Of a stretch of 64,000 bases of DNA, positions 27,224 to 35,410 are shown in pieces; positions within the stretch are counted from its first letter, which is position 1, and every line of letters begins with the position of its first letter. The notes under the pieces were generated by a model, which did not search any database, had not been told where the DNA came from, and was given only the letters and a program-made list of their open reading frames with translations. Both the position numbers and the translations under genes were made by a program. Origin of the DNA: Lactonifactor longoviformis DSM 17459. GTDB taxonomy: Bacteria > Bacillota > Clostridia > Lachnospirales > Lachnospiraceae. The stretch covers positions 429,085 to 493,084 of the forward strand of contig NZ_FQVI01000001.1 of NCBI RefSeq assembly GCF_900129135.1, read 5' to 3'.

Positions 27224-27552
27224 TTTTCGGGCACCTCCAATGCTGTTATTATGAGGCGATCGATATCAGACCAGACGTATGTCTTCGTAGAGGCTGCGGA
27301 TGTGTGCCCGAGGATCACGGCAATCTCATTTACCGGGGTACCCGATTCAAAAAGGTTTGTAGCCAGACTATGTCTGAGCGAGTGCAGACCATGATGCTTT
27401 CCTTTTGTGTCTACGCCTGCACTCTCAAAGTATGGTAAGATCTTATTTCCAAAATGGTCATCCATCGAATATGGAATATGCGGTTTTCTAAGTCGGGTGA
27501 ATACATTAGGGCTGTTTACTTCCGGGCGCGCATTTTTGATATAGTCAAGCAA
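27220..27552 (-). pseudogene. Second tyrosine recombinase, C-terminal fragment
   Basis: The C-terminal catalytic half of an integrase: LHSLRHSLATNLFESG with the His-x-x-Arg pair, ILGHTS with the histidine, and KTYVW with the nucleophilic tyrosine. Homology appears to continue upstream in the same frame to about 27595 (SLPITDEVLFALL) and then stops at the IS21 sequence. Its end overlaps the next recombinase start by 4 bp, so two recombinases were once coupled, as in paired or triplet recombinase modules. Confidence 0.8.
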
Positions 27553-27608
27553 CGCAAACAGAACCTCATCCGTAATAGGAAGGGAGTCGAGAGATCTTTA
27601 CCACTCAC

Positions 27609-28025
27609 ATACCGCTGGCTGCCCAAAGAGAACCAGTCATTCAGGCAGAACATATGCCACAGAATCATCAGAAATATCTGAGTCGGAACGAAGATGAATT
27701 TCGTTCCTGGGCACATACTATCGGTCCTCGTACCAGTGAAGTTGTAGAGCATTTCCTTACATCAGGTGCAGCGCCGGAACAGGGATATAAGTCATGTGCA
27801 AGTCTGACAAAACTGGCTGATCGTTACGGTCACGACCGTTTAGAGAAAGCATGTGAGCGTGTACTATGCTACACATCAGATCCTGCTATTAGAAACATCA
27901 GCACCTTACTTAGAAACGGACAAGACAAAGTTTCAGTAGCCACTGTAGAGAATCCTTTCAACAGTGGCGGTATTACCCGGGGTCCGGGCTATTACAGACG
28001 AGGAGGTGCTCACAATGATCAATGA
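27609..28025 (+). pseudogene. istA: IS21-family transposase IstA, C-terminal fragment
   Basis: The frame reads EHMPQNHQKYLSRNEDEF through SCASLTKLADRYG and RLEKACERVL, typical of the IstA C-terminus. It continues the interrupted 25872-26186 gene. The exact joint with the recombinase block cannot be fixed, but is near 27600. The DDE catalytic core is missing. The stop overlaps the istB start by 11 bp, as in intact IS21 elements. Confidence 0.82.
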
Positions 28026-28371
28026 ACAGACTTGTGAAACTCTTCGAAAAATGAAACTTAATGCAATGGCCGATGAATTGACTCATCAACTGGAAGATCA
28101 GACATCTTATGGAACCCTTGGTTTTGAAGAACGTCTGGGATTAATGGTGGATGCCGAATGGAATCGCCGGCAATCAAATAAACTTGCCCGCTATATTAAA
28201 ATCGCAGATTTCTCTATTCCAAATGCGACAATTGAAGGTATCGAATATCATGAGGACCGTAAGCTTGATAAAGCAGAAATTTTACGATACGCAACCTGCA
28301 AGTACATTGATGAAGGACACCATATCATTTTTAAAGGCGCTTTCCGAAACGAGTTGTCAAGGACTTTTTAA
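28015..28371 (+). pseudogene. istB: IS21-family helper ATPase IstB, truncated
   Basis: Starts MINEQTCETLRKMKLNAMADEL, the IstB N-terminus. After about 110 residues, near KLDKAEILRYATCKYIDEG, the frame departs from the family and stops. IstB is normally about 250 residues with a Walker A motif, and here the ATPase core is gone. The right end of the IS is therefore deleted. Confidence 0.8.
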
Positions 28372-28422
28372 TCAAATTCACGAAAAAGTCACAAACAAGC
28401 GCCTCTTTTTTGCCCGGACGAG

Positions 28423-28451
28423 TTTACTTTCCCCGGCGTATGGGATATAAT
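28423..28451 (+). promoter_or_regulatory. Sigma-70 promoter of the toxin-antitoxin pair
   Basis: TTTACT (28423-28428), a 17-bp spacer and a perfect TATAAT (28446-28451) lie 54 bp before the antitoxin start, immediately after the truncated istB. Confidence 0.8.
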
Positions 28452-28504
28452 ATAAGCAGAGATAAAGAAAACTTGAGTTCTAAAGAATAGAAAGGGTGAC
28501 TTGT

Positions 28505-28762
28505 ATGAATTTGGCGAAAATCTCTGCAAACGGTCAAATCACTGTGCCGGTAGAAATCAGGCGGCAGCTTGGTCTGAAATCCGGCGATAAAATCCTGTTC
28601 CTCCAAAAGCAGAATGGAGAGATTGTTGTCAGCAACGCCTCCGCTGCGGCCATCCGAAAAGCACAGGCCACCTTTGCCGGGTCTGCTGATGCACTGGGCG
28701 TATCCAGCGAGGATGATATTCAGGCGCTTGTAGACGAAGTGCGTTATGGAAAGGGAAGGTAA
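28505..28762 (+). CDS. AbrB/SpoVT-type antitoxin, 85 aa
   Basis: A swapped-hairpin AbrB DNA-binding domain: KISANGQITVPVEIRRQLGLKSGDKILF at the N-terminus, followed by an acidic tail that should wrap the toxin. The start is the ATG at 28505 after AAAGGGTG. It ends 1 bp before the PIN toxin start, the usual arrangement of an operon whose antitoxin autoregulates the promoter at 28423. Confidence 0.88.
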   Translation: MNLAKISANGQITVPVEIRRQLGLKSGDKILFLQKQNGEIVVSNASAAAIRKAQATFAGSADALGVSSEDDIQALVDEVRYGKGR

Positions 28763-28763
28763 A

Positions 28764-29162
28764 ATGCGGATATTGGTAGACACAAACATTTTGTTTTCCG
28801 CATTGGTCTTTCCCCGTTCCAAGCCGGCGTGGGCGTTGCTCTACATCGCAGACAATCACGAAATAGTCCTGTGTGACCGCAACATCGCGGAGCTGCGGGA
28901 TATTCTCGGACGGAAAGTGCCAAAGTATCTCCCGGATGCCGAAGTGCTGCTGGCAGAGATGTCCTATGAGTTAATTCCTGCGGTAGACCATGCGGAAAAG
29001 CTGATACGCGACGCAAAAGACCAGCCGATCTTAAACGCGGCTATCGTGTCGGATGTGGATATTATCCTCACCGGCGATAAAGATTTTTTAAGTCTGGATA
29101 TGGAACATCCAAAGTGCATGACCGTCGCGCAGTTTCTCGAAAGCGAAGGCGTGGAGGATTGA
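28764..29162 (+). CDS. PIN-domain toxin (putative ribonuclease), 132 aa
   Basis: A PIN-family nuclease with the four acidic positions visible: VDTN at the start, RNIAEL, KDQPILNAAIVSDVD and TGDKDF. GGAAGG in the end of the antitoxin serves as ribosome binding site. This pairing with an AbrB-type antitoxin is the PIN family TIGR00305-like group. Both genes look intact, in contrast to their surroundings. Confidence 0.87.
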   Translation: MRILVDTNILFSALVFPRSKPAWALLYIADNHEIVLCDRNIAELRDILGRKVPKYLPDAEVLLAEMSYELIPAVDHAEKLIRDAKDQPILNAAIVSDVDIILTGDKDFLSLDMEHPKCMTVAQFLESEGVED

Positions 29163-29191
29163 CCTCTGCGCCTTTTCTCCTGGCATGGAAA

Positions 29192-29223
29192 GGGCCGGAA
29201 GCCTGTTTGAAGGTTTCCGGCCC
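29192..29223. terminator. GC-rich hairpin after the toxin gene
   Basis: GGGCCGGAAGCC (29192-29203) pairs with GGTTTCCGGCCC (29212-29223), 12 bp with one G-T pair and an 8-base loop. It lies between the PIN toxin (+) and the TnpW-like gene (-). No long T-tract follows, so termination strength is uncertain. Confidence 0.6.
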
Positions 29224-29230
29224 GCTGTGT

Positions 29231-29422
29231 TTACATCTGCTGTATCTCGTTTTTGAGCATACGCTTGATTTTGTCGCTCATGGTTTCAGTGCTGGTCTGG
29301 CTGAAATGGACGCGCACCTTGTAGGTGGTCTTGCCGATTTTCTTTACCAGCGCGGGGGCGTCCTCCGGCGCTCTGGCCGGGGGGGTGTCTACGGTCTGCA
29401 TGGTACGGGTTTCTTCGCTCAT
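29231..29422 (-). CDS. TnpW-like transposon-encoded protein, 63 aa
   Basis: A small basic protein with ALVKKIGKTTYKVRVHFSQT and a C-terminal MSDKIKRMLKNEI helix, as in the TnpW-type proteins of Clostridia mobilizable transposons. The start is the ATG at 29422 behind AAAGGAG. Its biochemical role is unknown. It is the downstream-most gene of the decayed mobilizable-element block. Confidence 0.72.
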   Translation of the reverse strand: MSEETRTMQTVDTPPARAPEDAPALVKKIGKTTYKVRVHFSQTSTETMSDKIKRMLKNEIQQM

Positions 29423-29465
29423 GGCGCTCCTTTCTCCGGGCGGGGCTGCGCCGTCCGGCAAAAAA

Positions 29466-29972
29466 TTACTCGTGCTTACGGTTTACAATGTCTTTCGCCG
29501 CCTGCTTAGTGACTCCGGCGTTTTCCTCCCGGAAGTTCTTCCCTGCAAAGAGGATCGGGGCGCACCGTTCCAGGATGCGGTCATAGATACGGGCGTGGGC
29601 CAGGTCGGGCGGGTTCTTGAGTTCGGCCAGCTTCAGGTTGGTGGTGATTATCATGGGCCTGCGGCTGCGGTAGCGGCTGTCAATGACGAAAAACATCTGC
29701 TCCATCGCATACTCGGTACTGCGCTCCACACCCAGATCGTCAATGATAAGCAGGTCGTACTCGTCAAAGCTGGCGATAAAGTCGGCCCTGTCCTCAGAAA
29801 ACATCCCCGTCAGGCGGTTCAGGATGGTGGGAAAGTTCGTCATCAGCACCGGCACATCCCGGTCAAGCAGGGCGTTGGCGATACAACCGGTGAAAAAGGA
29901 TTTGCCGGTTCCCACATCCCCGAACAGCAGCAGGCCGGTGTTGTTCCTGTATGCCTCCTTCCAGTTTTCCAC
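29466..29972 (-). pseudogene. DnaC-like ATPase, N-terminally truncated
   Basis: An AAA+ helicase-loader-type ATPase of mobile elements. Walker A is FGDVGTGKSFF and Walker B LLIIDDLGVE. The frame can begin with GTG at 29972, but intact relatives carry about 80-100 more N-terminal residues. Upstream the frame is open only to about 30030 and looks unrelated, so the DnaA/DnaC-interaction domain has been deleted. Possibly still folds as an ATPase domain. Confidence 0.78.
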
Positions 29973-30007
29973 ATAGGTACTGGCGATAGTCCATGACGGG
30001 GATGGGG

Positions 30008-30144
30008 TCAGGCTTGCTTTTCTTCATGCTGGCACTTCCCGCACCCGCCGCAGTTGCCGCAGCCCTGGCAGGCATGGGCCTCCGGCTCCGGGCCGGTGGG
30101 CGCGTCTGCCGGTTCCGGCTGCAAGAGGTCGGCAAAACGCCGTA
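30008..30144 (-). pseudogene. C-terminal tail of a replication-type protein
   Basis: The frame reads RRFADLLQPEP, then a cysteine-rich end CQGCGNCGGCGKCQHEEK and a stop at 30008. Such CxxC-rich tails occur at the C-terminus of replication-initiator or organiser proteins that precede the DnaC-like gene in related elements (recollection). The body of the gene is missing and the tail is fused to the relaxase fragment. Confidence 0.55.
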
Positions 30145-30150
30145 CCCTTT

Positions 30151-30234
30151 ACCGCTGCGGTAGGCGGCTGCGGCAACAGCGGAACGGCCCTCGCTGCGCT
30201 TGATGATACTGACGGGGATATGGCAAAAATCTAT
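30151..30234 (-). pseudogene. MobA/MobL relaxase, N-terminal scrap
   Basis: The minus strand encodes CHIPVSIIKRSEGRSAVAAAAYRSG, the signature start of MobA/MobL-type relaxases, following an AGGAGG. The expected start codon position reads ATA, not ATG. After about 28 residues the sequence jumps at 30150 into the tail of another gene, so a multi-kilobase deletion joined the two. Confidence 0.75.
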
Positions 30235-30428
30235 GGGGATCGCCTCCTTTCGGTGAGGGGTATTCAGGCCGCAGGGGACGGGACAGCCGCTTGCGGATGT
30301 TCCGTGACCTGTGGCACACAAGGGGTTTGGGGAGTGTAGCGCCCCATCGCGCTCGGAGAGCGCAACAGCCCCCGGCAGGGCGCACGACACCGGCAACGGT
30401 GTATAAGTGCCCATTCCTGAGAATGGAC

Positions 30429-30725
30429 TTATGGCTTCTCCCCGGATTTCGGCAGTTTTTCGGCCAGTTCCGCCGCCCCCGGAAGATGGGACAGGGCAAT
30501 CAGGAACGCCTTGACCTCTACGCCGGGAAGGTCGGGGGCCAGAGGGAACACGCCCTCCAAAATGGCCCCGCGCTCAATCAGGCGGCGAGTGCGGGCCTTG
30601 CGTTCCTCATTGTGCCGCTTATTCTCCAAAATCTTCTGACGGTTCTCAAGCTGCCGGATCTCCTTCAGGACTTCTTCGCGCTCGTCTTTTTTCGGTTTCG
30701 CTTGGGTGGTGTGGTCTTTGTGCAT
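30429..30725 (-). CDS. DUF3847-like element protein, 98 aa
   Basis: A highly charged helical protein: the first 60 residues are a coiled coil (REEVLKEIRQLENRQKILE), followed by ERGAILEGVFPLAP. This matches the DUF3847 proteins beside relaxase genes of Clostridia elements. The start is the ATG at 30725, inside the end of the upstream sigma-factor gene (61-bp overlap). Function unknown; probably a mobilisation accessory. Confidence 0.7.
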   Translation of the reverse strand: MHKDHTTQAKPKKDEREEVLKEIRQLENRQKILENKRHNEERKARTRRLIERGAILEGVFPLAPDLPGVEVKAFLIALSHLPGAAELAEKLPKSGEKP

Positions 30726-31204
30726 ATCGCTTTTCCCTTGGGCGGCTCCATCCAGCCGCACTTGATATAATATTTCTGCAACTTGATGATGGCGTTGCGT
30801 ACCGTGACAATGGCCGCCGATGTGGTAAAGCCTTCGGCCTCGGCAATCTCCTTGAAGGGTTTTCCCTCCCAAAACCGGGCGTGCAGGCAGCTCGCCTGCC
30901 GGGGCGTCAGGGTGGCAAGGGCCTCCCGGAGCCGTTCCATCATCAGGGCGCGGGCGGCCTCCTGTTCCCGTTCCGTTTTCTTCTCCATCAGAATATCTTC
31001 CGGGGAAACGGCCTGCTCCGGGAAATGGTTTTCCATGCCGGGGGATGCGTCCAGAGAATAACAGTGATAGTGCTGCTTGGCGTCATTGGCGTCCTCTGCG
31101 CGGCTTTCCTCCACAATGGCGTCTGCAACCTCGTCCGACACTTCCACAAAGGTGTCTTTCTTACAAATCGGGTAGTAGTATTTTTTCAGGTTGATGGTTT
31201 TCAT
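30665..31204 (-). CDS. Element-encoded sigma-70-like factor, 179 aa
   Basis: Starts at ATG 31204 with MKTINLKKYYYPI. The C-terminal half has a region-4 helix-turn-helix: ALATLTPRQASCLHARFWEGKPFKEIAEAEGF followed by AAIVTVRNAI. The N-terminal half lacks a clear region 2, so it may act as a partial sigma or a regulatory DNA-binding protein. Such genes precede the relaxase module in related mobilizable elements. It ends inside the DUF3847-like gene. Confidence 0.78.
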   Translation of the reverse strand: MKTINLKKYYYPICKKDTFVEVSDEVADAIVEESRAEDANDAKQHYHCYSLDASPGMENHFPEQAVSPEDILMEKKTEREQEAARALMMERLREALATLTPRQASCLHARFWEGKPFKEIAEAEGFTTSAAIVTVRNAIIKLQKYYIKCGWMEPPKGKAICTKTTPPKRNRKKTSAKKS

Positions 31205-31443
31205 AGGCCGCCTGTCCGTTTCCGGCGCTCGAAATATTTCCGCAAGCGCCGCAAGCCTCCCTGGATGCACTGGCTGACACGGGCCGGATTGACGCCCTCC
31301 ATCGCGGCGATCTCCCTGACCTTCAAGCCTAAAATATACCGGGCATGGATGCGGCGGGCCTGCAAAGGGGTGAGGGTGGCAAGGGCTTCATAAACCTGTC
31401 GGATCAGTTCGGCGCGTTCGGCCTGTTCCTCCTTCTCCACCAC
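31201..31443 (-). pseudogene. Second sigma-70 region-4 protein, 5' truncated
   Basis: The C-terminal helix-turn-helix is intact (TLTPLQARRIHARYILGLKVREIAAMEGV). Family-like sequence continues upstream in the same frame (ENRFAIGWAQPSPEDYVVE) to about 31491, where it meets a truncated ECF-transporter ATPase gene. The natural start is lost; a new GTG or ATG could allow expression of a short form. It overlaps the next sigma gene by 4 bp. Confidence 0.7.
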
Positions 31444-31934
31444 ATAGTCCTCCGGGGACGGCTGCGCCCAGCCGATGGCAAAGCGATTTTCTGTTTTTCA
31501 CCCCCGGACAATTCAAAAATATTTCGGTCAAGCAATTCTTCGATATGCAGATCAGCCGCAGCCTGCATGACACGTTCCCGTATCTGTTCCGGGGGCCATC
31601 CATAATTTTTGCAGCCAAAAGCAATTTCGCTGGTTGTATTGACGGTATAAAACTGTGTCCTTGGATTTTGGAAAACGGTTCCCACGACTTTTGATATTTC
31701 ATACATGGAGCAGTTTACCGGGTCAAAACCTTTTACCCGTATTTGCCCATCCAGCGCCCCATCGTAAAAATCAGGGATCATGCCGTTCAACAGGCGGGTC
31801 ATAGTCGTTTTTCCACAGCCGCTTTTCCCGCAGAGCAGAACACATTCCCCCTCACGGATTGAAAGGCTGACCTGGGAAAGACTGGGGGCCTCGGCCTGAT
31901 TATAAGTAAATGAAACATCTTTTATTTCGATCAT
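31404..31934 (-). pseudogene. ECF-type ABC transporter ATPase (EcfA-like), truncated
   Basis: An energy-coupling-factor ATPase: Walker A LCGKSGCGKTT, Q-loop VFQNPRTQF, and the ABC signature ELSGGEKQK. Directly after the signature, near 31491, the reading frame runs into the sigma-factor gene and ends in unrelated sequence. Walker B and the H-loop are missing, so it cannot hydrolyse ATP normally. Its start overlaps the EcfT-like stop by 4 bp. Confidence 0.85.
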
Positions 31935-32371
31935 AGACTGTACCCCCTTATGTTCAATACGCAGATTACAACCAGCGCAAAAGTGACTACCAGCAGAAAA
32001 GCAATATCGTACCAGCGAAAACGTATCTGCGTCATGCAGGTATGGGTTCCCGGATTGTCCAGACCGCGGCAGAGCGCAGCAGCAGCCAGTTCATCGCTGA
32101 TATTCAAAGCAGAGATAAACAGCGGGACAAGGATATGGACAATCGTTTCCGATGGTCTTGTCACTATGTTCTTGAAACTAAATTCTATTCCCCGCATTTT
32201 CATGGCAGTTTTGATGGCGCTCCATTCCTCACTGATTGTCGGGAAACAACGAAAAATCACAGATGTTGTGACAATAGCATTTTGAGGAATTTTGCACTTC
32301 CACATAGCAGCCACAAATGCGCTGACCTCCGTTGTGGCAACCAGCCATTTTGCCAGCATGAAAGCGGGCAA
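31931..32371 (-). pseudogene. ECF transporter T component, C-terminal part
   Basis: Hydrophobic segments and the coupling helix RCFPTISEEWSAIKTAMKMRG, including the A-R-G type motif, identify an EcfT/CbiQ-like membrane subunit. The first half is missing: at about 32370 the sequence continues as an ABC exporter gene. The partner S component is not in the window. Confidence 0.78.
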
Positions 32372-33407
32372 TCAGCCGCAGCATGGTACTTTTGCCGGAG
32401 CCAGACGGCCCTACAACAGCGGTCATGGTTCCCGGTTCCAATCGGGCGCTGACATCGTGTAAAACTTCTTTCTCACCATATCCAAAGCTCACATGGTCAA
32501 AGCATATCTCATGCTCCTTCGGAGCGTCACCGCTTTCTACCATTTCCGGCTCGTCCAGCAGGGTACAAATCCGTTCTCCCGACATCCCGCACATCATCAG
32601 TTCGGAATAGTTCATAATGGTGACGGCCAGCGGGTCAAATACACGGGTTCCGATAAGCAGGAATAGAGCAAAATCCGGCACAGTCAAGGTGACACCGCTT
32701 ACAAGGAACACACCTACCACCGTCATAAGGGACAGGCCACTGCGGAGGAAAGCCGCCGCAACCAAATTCAGGGGGCCAATGCCTCCCTCCACTTTCATGC
32801 AGGCGTCCCGGTAGTCTGTGCAAGCCTTTTTCAGTTTTTCAAAGTTATCACCCTGCATATTGTAGGATTTGATAATACGCATCCCATACAGGTATTCTTG
32901 CAGCTTTCCGGCCTGATTGACCCTTGCCTTTGAAAGCTGCGTGTCCAACCGGCGCTCCAATCCCCGCATCCCAAACATAATCAGCAACGCAATCGGAAAG
33001 CCTGCAAACATGGCAAGGCCCATACGCCAGTCCGCAATCAGAAGAACGACAGAAGCAATGACCGCCATAATCGCGCCACTGATGATCTGGGGTAAAATGT
33101 GGGTCATAGCTGACTCGGTTCTGGAAAAGTCATTCATCATGGTATTCCCGATTTCACCGGAATTTTTACTCATAAGGAAGCCCAGCGGCAGCCTGCGGAT
33201 ATGTTCCGCAAGCATGACAGCCCATGCTGCCCATAAGGATGTGCGGTTCAATGTCCCGCTGACGAAATACTCATAAATCTGGCTGACGATATATGCCAGA
33301 CACAAGAATGGCAGCAAGTTAGACAAATTTGCAAGCGCGTTCCAAAACACTGGCTTTATTAACCTTTTTGGTTCATTGCAGGTAATCGCGTTCAATAACT
33401 GTTTCAT
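32372..33407 (-). pseudogene. ABC transporter permease-ATPase half, 3' truncated
   Basis: Starts at ATG 33407 (overlapping the previous gene stop by 4 bp) with MKQLLNAITCNEPKRLI. Six membrane segments of an exporter-type domain are followed by the beginning of the nucleotide-binding domain: FGYGEKEV and Walker A GPSGSGKST. After LIARFHAGK the frame enters the EcfT fragment and stops at 32229. About 160 residues of the ATPase domain are lost. Confidence 0.82.
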
Positions 33408-33930
33408 TCTGTCACGGCCTCCTTTCCTTGCTTTTTGCCGGATGGCATAAAGGTATCCTCTTGAGGATTTCCGGCGCGGATCGTCCATGTAGCCGAATTA
33501 ACACCAGCATCCCACATGGCTGCATATAGCCCATGCTTTTTCAGCAATTCATCATGGGTGCCGTGTTCTTTCATCTGCCCGCCGTCCACAACTAAAATCT
33601 GGTTGGCATTGCAGATGGTTGTCAGCCTGTGGGCAATCATAATGACCGTTTTATTCTTTATCAGGGATTGCAAAGCAATCTGCATTTCATGTTCATTCTC
33701 GGCATCCGCATAGGCGCTTGCCTCGTCCAAAATCAGGATCGGGGCATTTTTCAGGATTGCCCTCGCGATGGAAACACGCTGCTGCTCACCGCCGGACAGA
33801 TATACGCCGCCGTCACCGATTTTTGTCTGATAGCCATTGGGAAGCGCCATGATAAAATCATGACACTGTGCAACCTTGGCAGCCTGTTCCACCTGTTCTT
33901 TCGTAGCGCCCGGTTTCCCTAAAGCGATGT
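33404..33930 (-). pseudogene. ABC transporter ATPase half, 5' truncated
   Basis: Only the second part of a nucleotide-binding domain remains: NIALGKPGATKEQV, the signature [10 protein letters not shown], Walker B ILILDEASAYAD and H-loop IAHRLTT. The membrane domain and Walker A are cut off at about 33930, where an integrase gene in opposite orientation begins. With the downstream half-transporter it was a heterodimeric exporter of the YbtPQ-like kind (inference from neighbours). Confidence 0.82.
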
Positions 33931-34710
33931 TTGAAAAAACAGGCAGAGGATGTGGATTTATTCTCAGATGATGAGGTAGAAGAAGGCATACAGCCGATTT
34001 CCCATGAAGATTATGAAAGACTGATAGAATACCTCAAAGTAAAGAATCCACCTGCAATCCTGCCAATCCAGATAGCATACTATGCGGGACTTCGTATTGG
34101 TGAAGTTTGTGGATTGACATGGCAGGACATCAACCTTGAAGAACAATGCCTGACCATTAAAAGAAGTATCCGCTATGATGGCACAAAACATAAAAATATC
34201 ATCGGACCGACCAAGTGAAAGAAAGTAAGGATTGTTGATTTTGGTGATACTCTGACTGAAATACTGAAAACCGCCAGAAAAGAACAGTTTAAAAGCCGGA
34301 TGCAGTATGATGAACTTTACCACCGCAATTTCTACAAGGAAGTACAGGACAAAAACAGAGTGTATTATGAATACTATCACCTTGATGGAACACAGGAAGT
34401 CCCAGCAGATTATAAAGAAATCTCTTTTGTCTGCCTCAGACCGGATGGCAGTCTGGAACTGCCAAGCACACTTAGCATTGCCTGCCGGTCAGTTGCGAAA
34501 AGACTGGACGGATTTGAGAATTTCCATTTCCACCAGTTGCGACACACCTACACAAGCAACCTCCTCTCAAACGGAGCTGCTCCAAAAGATGTGCAGGAAC
34601 TGTTTGGACACTCTGATGTCAGTACCATAATGAATGTCTATGCCCACTCTACAAGAAAGGCAAAGCGGAACTCCGCCAGACTTCTTGATAAAGTAGCAGG
34701 TAACGACTAA
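33931..34710 (+). pseudogene. Tyrosine recombinase (integrase), 5' truncated and nonsense-mutated
   Basis: The catalytic domain is recognisable: first arginine in YYAGLRIGEVCGLTW, then HQLRHTYTSNLLSNGAAPKD, ELFGHSDVST and the tyrosine in NVYAHSTRKAK. An in-frame TGA at 34216-34218 splits it; both halves are in the same frame, so a single base change accounts for it. The N-terminal arm- and core-binding domains are missing at the 33930 joint. The pattern resembles Tn916-type integrases. Confidence 0.88.
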
Positions 34711-34861
34711 ATAAAAACTTCCCTTATTTCCCTTGCGGATTCCGCATAAGGGCAAAAATAAGGGAAAATACATATCATTTCACTATGTAATAGGCTGAAA
34801 AACCTGTAAAATAAGGAAAGTTCAGGAAATCTCTCCACAAATTATAATTTTGTGTATACCA
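34711..34861. other. Integrase-proximal repeats, possible arm-type or end site
   Basis: Directly after the integrase stop there is CCCTTATTTCCCTTG, then TTCCGCATAAGGGCAAAAATAAGGG (34714-34765 in all), i.e. inverted and direct copies of TAAGGGCAAA/CCCTTAT. A related set lies at 19409-19480. Sites like this beside an integrase gene are commonly arm-binding sites or element ends. No gene is visible. Confidence 0.45.
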
Positions 34862-35026
34862 GATGGTGATGAGCATTACATTGTAAACTTTCCGTTCATT
34901 GAAAATGAATACTACTACGATATGCTTCTCAGTTTCGGGAATAAGTGCGAGTGTCTGGAGCCACGGGATATCCGCACAGAAATGAAGCGTAGAATACATG
35001 ATATAGCCGCTATATACGATCAGTAG
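34862..35026 (+). pseudogene. WYL-domain regulator, C-terminal scrap
   Basis: The plus-strand frame reads YIVNFPFIENEYYYDMLLSFG, then ECLEPRDIRTEMKRRIHDIAAIY and a stop at 35026. This is the typical C-terminal end of WYL-domain transcriptional regulators. No start or N-terminal domain is present nearby, so this is a remnant at the right border of the mobile region. Confidence 0.65.
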
Positions 35027-35101
35027 GGAGCATAAAGAGAACGTGACCTCCATTATTTAACCCTTTTTTAGAGATTCCTACGAACTTCCCCATACCCAGG
35101 T

Positions 35102-35410
35102 GAGTGAACTCCCGCGGCGGTAGGCTGTCTGGTTCGGGCGGTAGGGGCCTGGGTTCCGCGGACAATTCCGCAGGAGTGAATAGGGAGTCTTAGGCAAAAC
35201 CGGGATTCCCGCAGGTGATTTTTTCGGCAGTCCGGGCCGAAAAAAAGTGAGAATAGGCAGAGAATGCACATCAAGCATTCTCTGCCTATACGAACGGTGC
35301 TCCGGCGGGGATTCCGATTTTGTCTTAGACTCTCTTCGCGACGGAGGTGTCCCCGGAACCCAGGCCCCTCCCGCCCGAACCAGACAGCCTACCGCCGCGG
35401 GAGTTCACTC
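35102..35410. repeat. 310-bp palindromic element with nested hairpins
   Basis: The left arm (35102-35217) and right arm (35297-35410) are inverted copies. The outer 62 bases differ at only two positions; the inner parts are diverged but still related. The centre holds a perfect 14-bp stem (35254-35267 with 35275-35288, 7-base loop) and a 10-bp stem (35219-35228 with 35236-35245). The outermost GAGTGA of the right arm supplies the last codon and stop of the DUF3089 gene. No protein function is apparent; it looks like a REP/MITE-type or structured element. Confidence 0.8.

Noticed and set aside
34216-34218. In-frame TGA as a possible selenocysteine codon in the integrase
   Set aside because: The window contains selenium genes, but integrases have no selenocysteine and no SECIS-like hairpin is evident after the codon. 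A nonsense mutation is simpler.
19214-35026. Prophage
   Set aside because: Integrase remains occur, but no capsid, tail, terminase or lysis genes are present. The content is transposon, IS and mobilizable-element derived.
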